This document shows, one piece after another, positions 9,233-17,418 of a stretch of 64,000 nucleotides of DNA. Position 1 is the first letter of the stretch. The number at the start of each line of letters is the position of its first letter. The stretch is from assembly GCF_000012945.1 (NCBI RefSeq), contig NC_007509.1:248001-312000 (forward strand). Direction: 5' to 3'. The DNA comes from Burkholderia lata. Lineage in GTDB: Bacteria; Pseudomonadota; Gammaproteobacteria; Burkholderiales; Burkholderiaceae. The translations under genes were made by a program, and so were the position numbers. The notes beneath the pieces were generated by a model that was not told where the DNA came from, did no database searches, and saw only the letters and a program-made list of their open reading frames with translations.

Positions 9233-9539
9233 ATGAAAAACCACAAAAGAGCATTAATTGGCTGAAATTGCCACGTCGCGTTGCGGGCGACGGAGATCCG
9301 CTTCGGATGCGTGACAAGGCTGGGGGTGTGTTGCGTGGATTGCTGTTCCGATGGGCGAGCGCATCGTGTTCGAGCGATACAGTCACTGCTTTTCGACCGG
9401 TTATCCCTATGCCGACGGTGGAATCGATCAACGTGATTGGAGCGCGGGCGAATGCAGCGAGCCGACGGTTCGACGTAAACTTCCTCCGTGTCGTGAAATG
9501 GCAAAATATGCCAATTAATGCTTTTTTGTGGTTTTTCAT
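9233..9539. repeat. pair of ~45-bp inverted repeats between divergent genes
   Basis: The arm at 9233-9274 and the reverse complement of 9493-9539 share ATGAAAAACCACAAAA-R-AGCATTAATTGGC with one substitution, then a less similar stretch ending TTGCCA. Similarity also extends outward (TGACAT). The arms are about 220 bases apart in the porin/FAD-oxidoreductase intergenic region. Each arm carries a small TGGC...GCCA inverted repeat of its own. No transposase-like frame lies between them. Read from the ATG, both arms would encode the same ten residues, M-K-N-H-K-R/K-A-L-I-G. Confidence 0.8.
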
Positions 9540-9710
9540 TCGGATGTCATCTCGCGTCGCGATAGTGCGGAATCGGGCGCCAGTCCCGGGAGCGCACGGG
9601 TCCGTTCGCCTCGCACCCGGGAATACGTCCATGGGACGCGACCAGCAGCAACCGATGCGCTCGCCCCGAAGGGGCGGCGCGTGTCATCTCGACAGAAGGA
9701 AAGTGCAATC

Positions 9711-10844
9711 GTGAACGCTATCGCAGCGGCAGATTCTTATGACGTGGTCGTCGTCGGCGCCGGTATCGTCGGCCTCGCCCATGCCTATACGGCAGCACTC
9801 AAGGGGCTGCGCGTCTGTGTGATCGAACGCGACGCCGCCTGCGTGGGCGCGTCGATCCGCAATTTCGGCTTCGTTACCGTCACCGGGCAGCACGCCGAAC
9901 ACAGCTGGCGGCGTGCGCGAGCGAGCCGCGAGGTCTGGGCGGACGTCGCACCGCAAGCCGGCATCGACGTGCTGCACAAGGGCCTGCACCTGATTGCGCG
10001 TCGCCCCGAGGCGATGCACCTGATCGATGCCTTCATGCAGACCGGCATGGCCGACGGCTGCCGGGTCTTGACGCCCGGCGAAGCGGCGGCCGTGGCGCCG
10101 GAGTTGCGGCTGGACGGCGCGCAAGGCGTGCTGCACAGCCCGCATGAACTGCGCATCGAGCCGCGTACCGCGATCCCGCAGCTGGCCGCCTGGCTGGCGG
10201 AACGCTTCGACGTGCGGTTCCGCTACGGCGAGATGGTGCACGAGGTGCGCACGCCGACCGTGCGTACGTCGCGCGGCGTGGTGCACGCGGAGCGCGTGAT
10301 CGTCTGCGGCAATGCGGACAGCCGTCACCTGTATGGCGACTGGTTCGCGCGGCACAAGGTGCGGCTGTGCCAGTTGCAGATGCTGCGCGTGCGGCCGCGC
10401 CGCCCGCTGGCGCTGCACGCCGCGGTGATGAGCGACCTGAGCCTGCTGCGTTACTCGGGTTTCGCGGCGCTGCCGGCCGCCGACGCATTGCGCACGCGCC
10501 TGAAGGCGGAAGAGCCCGTGTGCCTCGGATACGGCATCCACCTGATCGCGGTGCAGAGCGCCGACGGCAGTCTCGTGGTGGGCGATTCGCATGAATACGG
10601 CGCTGCACCGCTGCCGTTTGCGACGCAGGAGATCGATGCGCAGATCGTGCGCCTGCTGCACGAGACGCTCGAGATGCCGGAACTGGACATCGTCGAACGC
10701 TGGACCGGCAGCTATCCGTCGGCGGCCGATGCCGATTGCGTGATCGAGGTACCGGACGACGCTACACGTGTCGTCGTCGTGACGAGCGGGGCGGGGATGA
10801 GCACGGGTTTCGGGATCGCGCAGGATGTGTTTGCCGCTTGGTGA
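9711..10844 (+). CDS. FAD-dependent oxidoreductase (DAO fold, TIGR03364-like)
   Basis: A 377-residue flavoprotein with the D-amino-acid-oxidase fold. The N-terminal dinucleotide motif is G16-A-G-I-V-G21, followed by 'V-I-E-R-D' at the end of the second strand and 'S-I-R-N-F-G-F-V'. The C-terminal 'G-A-G-M-S-T-G-F-G' closes the FAD site. The overall pattern matches TIGR03364, a family of amine or N-methyl oxidoreductases often found near aminophosphonate genes; no such partner is visible here. The GTG start at 9711 has a good site (AGAAGGAAAG) upstream, which an earlier in-frame ATG lacks. It lies alone next to the fossil region. Confidence 0.75.
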   Translation: MNAIAAADSYDVVVVGAGIVGLAHAYTAALKGLRVCVIERDAACVGASIRNFGFVTVTGQHAEHSWRRARASREVWADVAPQAGIDVLHKGLHLIARRPEAMHLIDAFMQTGMADGCRVLTPGEAAAVAPELRLDGAQGVLHSPHELRIEPRTAIPQLAAWLAERFDVRFRYGEMVHEVRTPTVRTSRGVVHAERVIVCGNADSRHLYGDWFARHKVRLCQLQMLRVRPRRPLALHAAVMSDLSLLRYSGFAALPAADALRTRLKAEEPVCLGYGIHLIAVQSADGSLVVGDSHEYGAAPLPFATQEIDAQIVRLLHETLEMPELDIVERWTGSYPSAADADCVIEVPDDATRVVVVTSGAGMSTGFGIAQDVFAAW

Positions 10845-10973
10845 GCCGGGCCTGGAATGAGCTCGGCGCATCAAAAGGACTCGGGAGGACAATGGGCGGC
10901 AACGAGATCTGATCGCCGTGATGCGAAGGACAGCAGGTCTCCGTCCATCGAATGCGCCTGGCACTCTGACGAT

Positions 10974-11225
10974 TCATGGTCGGAAGACGGCACGCTCCGC
11001 AAGATCACTGTTACGCGCTGCCAATGCACGGCCTGCGCGCGAACCGTATGGACGACCCATCGACCGGCAGATGAACTCCCCGGTCTCGACCGCCGCAGTC
11101 AGATCGACACCGGTTTCGATGCCGAGCCCCTGGAGCAGGTACAGCAGATCCTCGGTGGCGACGTTGCCCGTTGCACCTTTCGCATACGGGCATCCGCCGA
11201 GACCGGCGACGGACGAATGAAAGAT
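10974..11225 (-). pseudogene. C-terminal fragment of hydroxymethylglutaryl-CoA lyase
   Basis: On the minus strand about 80 codons read 'S-S-V-A-G-L-G-G-C-P-Y-A-K-G-A', 'G-N-V-A-T-E-D-L-L-Y-L-L' and 'G-R-P-Y-G-S-R'. These are the highly conserved end of HMG-CoA lyase, including the catalytic Cys loop. The preceding 220 residues are gone: upstream of about 11225 the frame runs into sequence belonging to a chemotaxis receptor on the other strand. It is a deletion remnant. A leucine/HMG-CoA-type acyl-CoA locus probably once lay here. Confidence 0.75.
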
Positions 11226-11243
11226 CGTCAGCCCGGCCTGCAA

Positions 11244-11651
11244 TTCATCGCATGGATTGCGTTGCGACGCGGAGTCGATCGGCCGCTCGGCCTCGCTCAC
11301 GAAGCCGCGGGGCGGCTGGCCGCCGGCGACCTGACCCGGCAGCTCGCCGTGCAGCGCAGCGACGTGATCGGCGCGACGCTCGATTCGCTGAACGGCATCA
11401 ATTCGGGGCTGACGAAGCTGTTTGCGGGCGTTCACGTCGCGACGGGGACGATTCATCTTGCCGCCGGCGAAGTCGCGGCGGGCGACCTGGACCTGTCGCG
11501 GCGCACGGAAGAGCAGGCCGCGTCGCTTCAGCAGACGGCGGCCAGCATGACGGAGCTCGCGCAAACGGTCAGGCAGAACGCCGAGCGCGCGCGTTAGGCT
11601 AACGCCGTTGCCGCGCGTGCCACCGATTCGGCACGTGCCGGCGATCAGTCG
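11244..11651 (+). pseudogene. fragment of a methyl-accepting chemotaxis protein
   Basis: About 117 codons read as the end of a TM helix, a HAMP segment ('D-R-P-L...A-A-G-D-L-T') and the start of the signalling domain ('L-S-R-R-T-E-E-Q-A-A-S-L-Q-Q-T-A-A-S-M-T-E'). They then hit TAG at 11595-11597. After the stop the same frame continues with receptor-like sequence ('A-N-A-V-A-A-R-A-T-D'), and the expected residue at the stop is Gln, so a CAG-to-TAG change is likely. The sensor domain and the rest of the signalling domain are missing. Confidence 0.75.
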
Positions 11652-11960
11652 GCGCAACCTCAGCGCGAAGCTCGGCGCGAACAATCGCACGCAGGCAATC
11701 GCAATTGCGCGTCGCACGGGCCTGATCGGGTAACCGGTCGATCACCGGCGCGTGCCCGCCGCACGGGAGGCATGGCAATTTCCGCCAGCCGATCGCATAG
11801 ATTGGCATCTTTCGCTCTCCAGATTTTCCATCGGGTGCCACACAATGGACCAGCCAGGGCCTGCTTACGGCTGTTGCACGCAGCGACGGCGAGATAGGGC
11901 CGGACGCGCGGCGGGAGACCCGCGCCTTCCGACAAACCTCATTTCCAGCAGTTCACCCCG
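11652..11960. other. degraded sequence between fossils
   Basis: About 310 bases with no recognisable gene. It lies between two gene remnants and is probably decayed coding DNA. Confidence 0.3.
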
Positions 11961-12190
11961 ATGACCGAAGCACTAATCTACGACCACGTCCGGACGCCAC
12001 GTGGCAGGGGGCGCGCCGACTGCGCGCGACTCGAAATCACCGCGTTGCAGCTCGCCACGCAGGTGTGGGCGGCCGCGCGTGATTGCACGATGCTCGACAT
12101 CGCGCTGGTCGACGACGTCGTGATTGGCATCGTGTCGCCGGTCGGCGAGCAGGGCGCCGTACTGCACAGATGCGCCGGCGCGGCCCGGTG
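11961..12190 (+). pseudogene. N-terminal fragment of an acetyl-CoA acyltransferase (thiolase)
   Basis: The first 70 or so codons from the ATG at 11961 match the start of thiolases: 'A-L-I-Y-D-H-V-R-T-P-R-G', 'A-L-Q-L-A-T-Q-V', then 'D-D-V-V-I-G-I-V-S-P-V-G-E-Q-G-A-V'. The frame then becomes Arg/Pro-rich and loses all thiolase character; the Cys, His and second Cys active-site regions are absent. It sits directly before the acyl-CoA operon and may once have been part of it. Confidence 0.7.
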
Positions 12191-12367
12191 CGGCCGCCGT
12201 CGACCGGATGGTCGACTCGTTCGGCCGAGCCGGCCGCGTGATGCGCCGGTGCCGGGCGCATACACCGCCGCTCCTGTCCGCGTCGCGTGTGTCGTCGTGC
12301 GAGGCGGGCATCCTGCCACGCGGGGAAGCCGGTGTGGCGAGCCCCGCATCACCCGAGAGAGCGAACC

Positions 12368-13156
12368 ATGCAACAGGCATCCTCCGAGCCGCTGCGCTAT
12401 CGCGTCGAACAGCAGGTCGCGCGCATTCACTTCAACCGTCCCGACGCGCTGAACGCGCTCGACGTGCCTACCGCGCGCGGCTTCGCGCAGGCCTGCCGCG
12501 CGGCGGCCGGCGACCCGACGGTACGCGCGGTCGTCATCAGCGGTGAGGGGCGTGCGTTTTCCGTGGGCGGTGACCTCGCCTGCATGCGTGAGGACCCCGT
12601 CGACGGCGCGGCGTTGCTGATCGATCCGATGCACGAAGGCATCGGCTTGCTGGCCGAAATGGATGCGCCCGTCGTCGCGAGCCTGGCCGGCCTCGTCGCG
12701 GGCGGCGGGCTGGGGGGCGCGCTCGCGGCCGATCTGGCGATCGCCGGCGCGGGCGCCCGCTTCAGCTTCGCCTATACGCAGGTGGGCGTCAGCCCAGACT
12801 GCTCGACGTCATGGCAACTGCCGCGTGTCGTCGGCCTGCGCCACGCGATGGAGATCGCATTGCTGGGCGATCGGCTCGACGCGGAAGCCGCGTTGCGGCT
12901 CGGGCTCGTCAACCGCGTGGTGCCTGATGACGCGCTCGAACAGGAAGTCGACGCGCTTGCGCAGCGGCTCGCGGCCGGCCCGACCCGCGCGTATGGGGAG
13001 ACCAGGCGCCTGCTACGCGCGTCGTTCGATCGCCCGCTCGACGTACAGCTGGACGCCGAACGCAAAGCCTTTCTGCGCTGCGCGCGGACCGAGGATTTCA
13101 CGGAAGGAATGAGCGCGTTTTTCGCGAAGCGCGCGCCGTGGTATTGCGGGCGATAG
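12368..13156 (+). CDS. enoyl-CoA hydratase/isomerase family protein (PaaG-like)
   Basis: A 262-residue crotonase. It acts on acyl-CoA thioesters, adding water to or isomerising a double bond. The substrate loop 'D-A-L-N-A-L-D' and the oxyanion loop 'G-R-A-F-S-V-G-G-D-L' are present, as is the second oxyanion glycine run 'A-G-G-G-L-G-G-A'. The catalytic region reads 'V-G-V-S-P-D-C', which has an Asp at the position used by PaaG-type isomerases, so isomerase activity is as likely as hydration. The start at 12368 gives the usual family length. It is separated from the ligase gene by about 100 bases and probably leads the acyl-CoA operon. Confidence 0.85.
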   Translation: MQQASSEPLRYRVEQQVARIHFNRPDALNALDVPTARGFAQACRAAAGDPTVRAVVISGEGRAFSVGGDLACMREDPVDGAALLIDPMHEGIGLLAEMDAPVVASLAGLVAGGGLGGALAADLAIAGAGARFSFAYTQVGVSPDCSTSWQLPRVVGLRHAMEIALLGDRLDAEAALRLGLVNRVVPDDALEQEVDALAQRLAAGPTRAYGETRRLLRASFDRPLDVQLDAERKAFLRCARTEDFTEGMSAFFAKRAPWYCGR

Positions 13157-13262
13157 TGCGTAGCCGCGTGACGATCCACGCGCGCGAAAATCGTCGGAAG
13201 CGACGAAGAATGCGAATCAGGCCAGCCATAGACTGGAGTCAAACAAGTCAGGAGACGCGCAG

Positions 13263-14861
13263 ATGATTGTCCGATCAGAGGCACCGTGCAAGACCGTCCC
13301 TGCGTCGCCATTCGACGCAGGCGCTTGCGTGCCGAATTCCCTTGAACACTGGGCGGCTGACCGCCCCGACGATATCGCGATCGTCGACGGCGACACGACC
13401 CTGACCTTCCGGGCGTGGAACGATGCCGCAGACCGCGCAGCCCGCGGCTTGCTCGATCTCGGCGCGCAACCGGGCGACATCATCGCGATCCGGTCGCAGA
13501 TCCGCCACGAGTGGCAGATCGTGCACGCCGCCGCGGCCAAGCTCGGCTGTTCGGTGCTGCCGTTCAACTGGCGCCTCACGACGGTCGAGACCCGCTTCGT
13601 GCTGGAAGACAGTCGGGCCACCTTCCTGGTGTTCGACGACGACGATCCGGCCGTGTGCCTCGCCGCCAGCGAAGGTTTGCCGCTCAAGGCCCGGATCTCG
13701 CTCGGCGCCGGGCAGGCGCCCGATGTCGTTCGATTCGCAAACCTGATCGATACCCCGGCGCCGACGCACCTGTTTTCGACAGGTCGTCCGCCGCTGATCA
13801 TCTACACGTCCGGCACGACCGGGCGGCCGAAAGGCGTTGCGATGATCCGTGCGGAAGTCACGCCCGAGATGCTCGAGTATGTGCAGAGCATCGAGGCGGT
13901 CGACCCGCAACGCGCGGGCGCCGTCACGCTGCTGACGCTGCCGATGCATCACGGCGCGGGCCCGAATCTCTGCTGGAACGCGCTACGCGCCGGCAACCCG
14001 ATCGTGATGATGCGCCGCTTCGAGCCCGAGGCGGCCCTCGCCGTGATCGAGCGCTGGCGGGTCAACCACTGGACCGTCGTGCCGACGATGCTCAAGCGCG
14101 TCGCGTCGCTGGCGCCCGACGTGCTCGCCCGCTACGACATCTCGTCGATCCGCTCGATCCGGGTCGGCGCCGCACCCGTGCCGAGCACCGTGCGCGAATG
14201 GACCATCGGCCATTTCGGCCACGTACTGCACGAAGGCTACGGCGCAACCGAGGTCGGCATGATCGCGCACCTGCGTCCGGAAGACATGCAGCGCAAGCCC
14301 GGTTCGAGCGGCCTTCCGCATCGTCACGTGCACATCCGCATCAAGGACGAGTCAGGTCATGCGCTGCCGGCCGGCCAGGTCGGCGCGGTCTGGGTGAAAT
14401 CACCGGTCGTGATCGACCGCTACCTGAACGGCCCGATGCTCGGCCGCGACGTGCTCGACAGCGACAGCTACTTCGCGGTGGGCGATGCCGGGTGGCTCGA
14501 CGAAGACGGGTTCATCTACCTGAGCGACCGCATCAAGGACATGATCATTTCGGGCGGCGTGAACATCTATCCGGCCGAGATCGAGGCCGCGATGATCACG
14601 CATCCCGCTGTCCAGGACGTCGCAGTCATCGGGATTCCTGACGACGAGTTCGGCGAAGCGGTGAAGGCGTTCGTCGAGCTCAGGCCCGGCATGTCGCTCG
14701 ATGCGGACACGCTGCAGGCGTTCATCCAGCCGTTACTGGCCTCGTACAAACGGCCGCGCACCATCGAATTCGTCGCGGAGCTGCCGCGCAGCACGATGGG
14801 CAAGGTGCTCAAGCGCGAACTGCGCAACCCCTTCTGGAAAAATCAGGAACGAAGCGTATGA
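13263..14861 (+). CDS. AMP-forming acyl-CoA synthetase (ligase)
   Basis: A 532-residue adenylate-forming enzyme that activates a carboxylic acid with ATP and CoA. It shows the P-loop 'Y-T-S-G-T-T-G-R-P-K-G' near residues 180-190, 'Y-G-A-T-E-V-G' near 326, the 'G-D-x-G-W-L-D-E-D-G' core, the hinge 'D-R-I-K-D-M-I-I-S-G-G' near 420, and the C-terminal catalytic Lys in 'S-T-M-G-K-V-L-K'. The length is normal. The stop overlaps the SDR start by ATGA, showing translational coupling. As the only CoA ligase in the operon it should perform the entry step. The acid cannot be named from sequence. Confidence 0.92.
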   Translation: MIVRSEAPCKTVPASPFDAGACVPNSLEHWAADRPDDIAIVDGDTTLTFRAWNDAADRAARGLLDLGAQPGDIIAIRSQIRHEWQIVHAAAAKLGCSVLPFNWRLTTVETRFVLEDSRATFLVFDDDDPAVCLAASEGLPLKARISLGAGQAPDVVRFANLIDTPAPTHLFSTGRPPLIIYTSGTTGRPKGVAMIRAEVTPEMLEYVQSIEAVDPQRAGAVTLLTLPMHHGAGPNLCWNALRAGNPIVMMRRFEPEAALAVIERWRVNHWTVVPTMLKRVASLAPDVLARYDISSIRSIRVGAAPVPSTVREWTIGHFGHVLHEGYGATEVGMIAHLRPEDMQRKPGSSGLPHRHVHIRIKDESGHALPAGQVGAVWVKSPVVIDRYLNGPMLGRDVLDSDSYFAVGDAGWLDEDGFIYLSDRIKDMIISGGVNIYPAEIEAAMITHPAVQDVAVIGIPDDEFGEAVKAFVELRPGMSLDADTLQAFIQPLLASYKRPRTIEFVAELPRSTMGKVLKRELRNPFWKNQERSV

Positions 14862-15658
14862 ATCAGGAACAGACGTTGTTTGATCTCGAGGGCCGTGTCG
14901 CACTGGTGACGGGTGCAGGACAGGGCGTCGGCAAGGGCATCGCGCAGATGCTCGCGGCGTTCGGCGCGTCGGTCGTGGTCAACGACTACTTCGTCGAGCG
15001 CGCGCAGGACGTGGCGGGCGAGATCGAGGCCGCCGGCGGCAAGGCAATCGCGGTGCAGGCCGACGTGACCGATTACGCCGGCGTCGAGCGCCTGTTCGAT
15101 ACGGCGAATCGGCACCTCGGCGGCGTCGACATTCTCGTCAACAATGCCGGCAATTCGGGTGCGCAGCCCGACCGGCGCGACAGCCGCAAGCCGTTCTGGG
15201 ATACCGAGCCCGCGGACTGGCAGCGCTTCCTCGGCGTGAACCTCGACGGCGTGATGAACTGCTGCCGGCACGCGCTGCCCGGCATGGTGGAGCGCCAGCG
15301 CGGGCGGCTGATCACGATCATTTCCGACGCGGGCCGCTGCGGCGAAGGGCACGGGCTCGAGGCGTATTCGGCGGCGAAGGCCGGTGCGGCCGGGCTGACG
15401 CGCGGCATCGCGCGCAGTGCGGGGCGCTATGGCATCACGGCGAACAACATTGCGATTTCGGCGACTGAAACGCCTGCGATAACGGCGGCGCTCGACAACG
15501 CGGAATTCATGAAGAAGGTGCTTGCGTCGTACGTGATCCGCCGGGTCGGCCAGCCGACCGACATCGCGGCGATGGCGCTGTTCCTCGCGTCCGACGCGAG
15601 CAGCTGGATCACCGGGCAGACCTACCCGGTCAATGGCGGTTTCTCGTTCTCGATGTAA
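14858..15658 (+). CDS. short-chain dehydrogenase/reductase
   Basis: A 266-residue NAD(P)-dependent SDR. The cofactor motif T-G-A-G-Q-G-V-G lies near residues 18-25, 'N-N-A-G-N' near 90, and the catalytic Y-S-A-A-K pair near 168-172. The last residues 'G-Q-T-Y-P-V-N-G-G' are typical. The catalytic Ser strand reads 'I-I-S-D-A-G'. In this operon the expected role is oxidation of a 3-hydroxyacyl-CoA, or of a ring or side-chain hydroxyl, after hydration. It overlaps the ligase stop and is 9 bases from the next crotonase. Confidence 0.9.
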   Translation: MNQEQTLFDLEGRVALVTGAGQGVGKGIAQMLAAFGASVVVNDYFVERAQDVAGEIEAAGGKAIAVQADVTDYAGVERLFDTANRHLGGVDILVNNAGNSGAQPDRRDSRKPFWDTEPADWQRFLGVNLDGVMNCCRHALPGMVERQRGRLITIISDAGRCGEGHGLEAYSAAKAGAAGLTRGIARSAGRYGITANNIAISATETPAITAALDNAEFMKKVLASYVIRRVGQPTDIAAMALFLASDASSWITGQTYPVNGGFSFSM

Positions 15659-15667
15659 GGCGCGACG

Positions 15668-16435
15668 ATGAACGAACCTCTCGTATTGACCGAACGCCGC
15701 GGCCCGATCCTGATCGTGACGATCAACCGGCCGCAAGCGAAGAACGCGTGCGATGCGGCCACCGCGCGCGCGATGAACGACGCGGCCGACCTGCTCGATG
15801 CCGACGACTCGCTGTTCGTCGGCATCGTGACCGGCGCGGGCGGCACTTTTTCCGCCGGCGCCGACCTGCGTGCGGTCGCACGCGGCGAAGCGGCGTCGAC
15901 GCCGGAGCGAGGCGGCTTCGGCATCTTCCGGCGGCCGCCGTCGAAACCGGTGATCGCAGCCGTCGAGGGCGTCGCGGTGGGCGGCGGCATGGAGCTGTGC
16001 ATGGCGTGCGACCTCGTCGTCGCGGCGAGCGATGCGCGCTTCGGCCTGCCGGAAGTGCGGCACAACGTGCTTGCGATCGGCGGCGGGCTGTTCCGTACCG
16101 TGCGGCGGATCCCGTACAACATCGCGATGGAATTCCTGCTGACCGGCGAAATGCAAGCCGCCGACACGATGCAGCGCTGGGGCTTCGTCAACCGCATCAC
16201 CGAGCCGGGCGCGGCGCTCGCGGGCGCGATCGAGCTGGCGGAACGGATGCTCGTCAACGGGCCCACCGCGCTCGCGGCGACCAAGCAGGCGGTGCGCGCG
16301 TCGATCGACTGGCGGGAGGACGACGCCTGGACGCTGCAGATGCCGATCGCGAACCGGGCGCTCGAATCGGAAGACCGCAAGGAGGGCGTGCAGGCCTTCC
16401 TCGAGAAACGCAAGCCGGTGTGGAAGGGGCGTTGA
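15668..16435 (+). CDS. enoyl-CoA hydratase (crotonase) family protein
   Basis: A 255-residue crotonase, the second in the operon. It shows 'N-R-P-Q-A-K-N-A' at the N-terminus, the oxyanion loop 'G-T-F-S-A-G-A-D-L' and 'V-G-G-G-M-E-L-C-M-A-C-D'. 'F-G-L-P-E-V' supplies the Glu used by classical hydratases, unlike the Asp-bearing first crotonase of this operon. The C-terminus 'E-K-R-K-P-V-W-K-G-R' is standard. This one is the better candidate for hydration of the alpha,beta-enoyl-CoA. It is tightly packed between the SDR (9 bases) and the next gene (2 bases). Confidence 0.9.
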   Translation: MNEPLVLTERRGPILIVTINRPQAKNACDAATARAMNDAADLLDADDSLFVGIVTGAGGTFSAGADLRAVARGEAASTPERGGFGIFRRPPSKPVIAAVEGVAVGGGMELCMACDLVVAASDARFGLPEVRHNVLAIGGGLFRTVRRIPYNIAMEFLLTGEMQAADTMQRWGFVNRITEPGAALAGAIELAERMLVNGPTALAATKQAVRASIDWREDDAWTLQMPIANRALESEDRKEGVQAFLEKRKPVWKGR

Positions 16436-16437
16436 CG

Positions 16438-17418
16438 ATGCGCGGCCTGCCTTCCCGGATCACGCAGCGCCTGCGACTGCCGCTCATCGCCGCGCCGATG
16501 CTGCGCGTGTCGGGCCCCGACCTCGTGATCACCGCGTGCCTGAACGGCGTGGTAGGCGCATTCCCGACCGCAAACGCGCGCAATCTCGACGAACTCGATG
16601 CGTGGCTGACGCGGATCGTCGCGACGCTCGCGCAGATGCCCGGCCGCGCCGCACCGTGGTGTCCGAACCTGATCATGCATCGCGACGCCGGCCGGCTGCG
16701 CGACGAAGTCGCGCTGATCGTCAGGCATTGCGTGGAGATGGCGATCACGAGCGTCGGTTCGCCGGCGCCGGTCATTCCGGCACTGCACGCAGCCGGCTGC
16801 CTCGTGTTCGCCGACGTCGCGTCGATTCGGCACGCGCGGCGTGCAATCGAAGCCGGTGCCGACGGCCTGGTCTTGCTGACCGCGGGGGCCGGCGGCCAGA
16901 CCGGTTGGCTCAACGGCTTCGCGTTCGTGCGTGCGGTGCGTGCATTCTACGATGGACCGATCGTGCTTGCCGGCGGCGTGAGCGATGGCGCGGCGCTGTT
17001 CGCGGCGCGTGCGCTCGGATGCGATCTGGCGTACATGGGCACCCGCTTCATCGCGACCGACGAAAGCCTCGCGTCGGACGCCTACAAGACGATGCTCGTC
17101 GGGTCGGATGCCGACGACGTGATGCTGACGCGAGCGGTCACCGGGCTGCCGGCCAGCATGCTGCGGCCGTCGCTCGTCGCGGCCGGGCTTGATCCGGATG
17201 CCCTTGACGAATCGATCACGCCCGAGCGTGCGCGGGTGCTGTTCGGTCAGGCAAAGGACACCGAACGGCCGGCCCGCTGGAAAGACATCTGGAGTGCGGG
17301 ACACGCGGTCGGTGGCGTATCGGGCGTGCAATCGGTCGAACACCTCGTCGCGACGACCGAGCGCGAGTACGACGCGGCGCGGGAACGGATGGCGGCCATT
17401 ACAGGGGGGGCGCGATGA
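16438..17418 (+). CDS. nitronate monooxygenase / enoyl-reductase-like FMN TIM barrel
   Basis: A 326-residue FMN protein of the nitronate monooxygenase / 2-nitropropane dioxygenase family. It opens with 'L-P-L-I-A-A-P-M-L', the FMN-binding first strand, and has 'S-V-G-S-P-A-P', 'A-G-A-G-G-Q-T-G' and 'A-G-G-V-S-D-G' for phosphate binding. The usual catalytic His of the G-G-H-T-G loop is Gln here, so true nitronate oxidation is doubtful. Family members inside acyl-CoA operons often act as, or descend from, enoyl reductases. The start at 16438 lies 2 bases after the crotonase stop; its end overlaps the dehydrogenase start (ATGA). Confidence 0.8.
   Translation: MRGLPSRITQRLRLPLIAAPMLRVSGPDLVITACLNGVVGAFPTANARNLDELDAWLTRIVATLAQMPGRAAPWCPNLIMHRDAGRLRDEVALIVRHCVEMAITSVGSPAPVIPALHAAGCLVFADVASIRHARRAIEAGADGLVLLTAGAGGQTGWLNGFAFVRAVRAFYDGPIVLAGGVSDGAALFAARALGCDLAYMGTRFIATDESLASDAYKTMLVGSDADDVMLTRAVTGLPASMLRPSLVAAGLDPDALDESITPERARVLFGQAKDTERPARWKDIWSAGHAVGGVSGVQSVEHLVATTEREYDAARERMAAITGGAR

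Noticed and set aside
9233..9539. Inverted repeats considered as ends of an intact insertion sequence
   Set aside because: The interval between the arms is only about 220 bases and contains no transposase-like frame.
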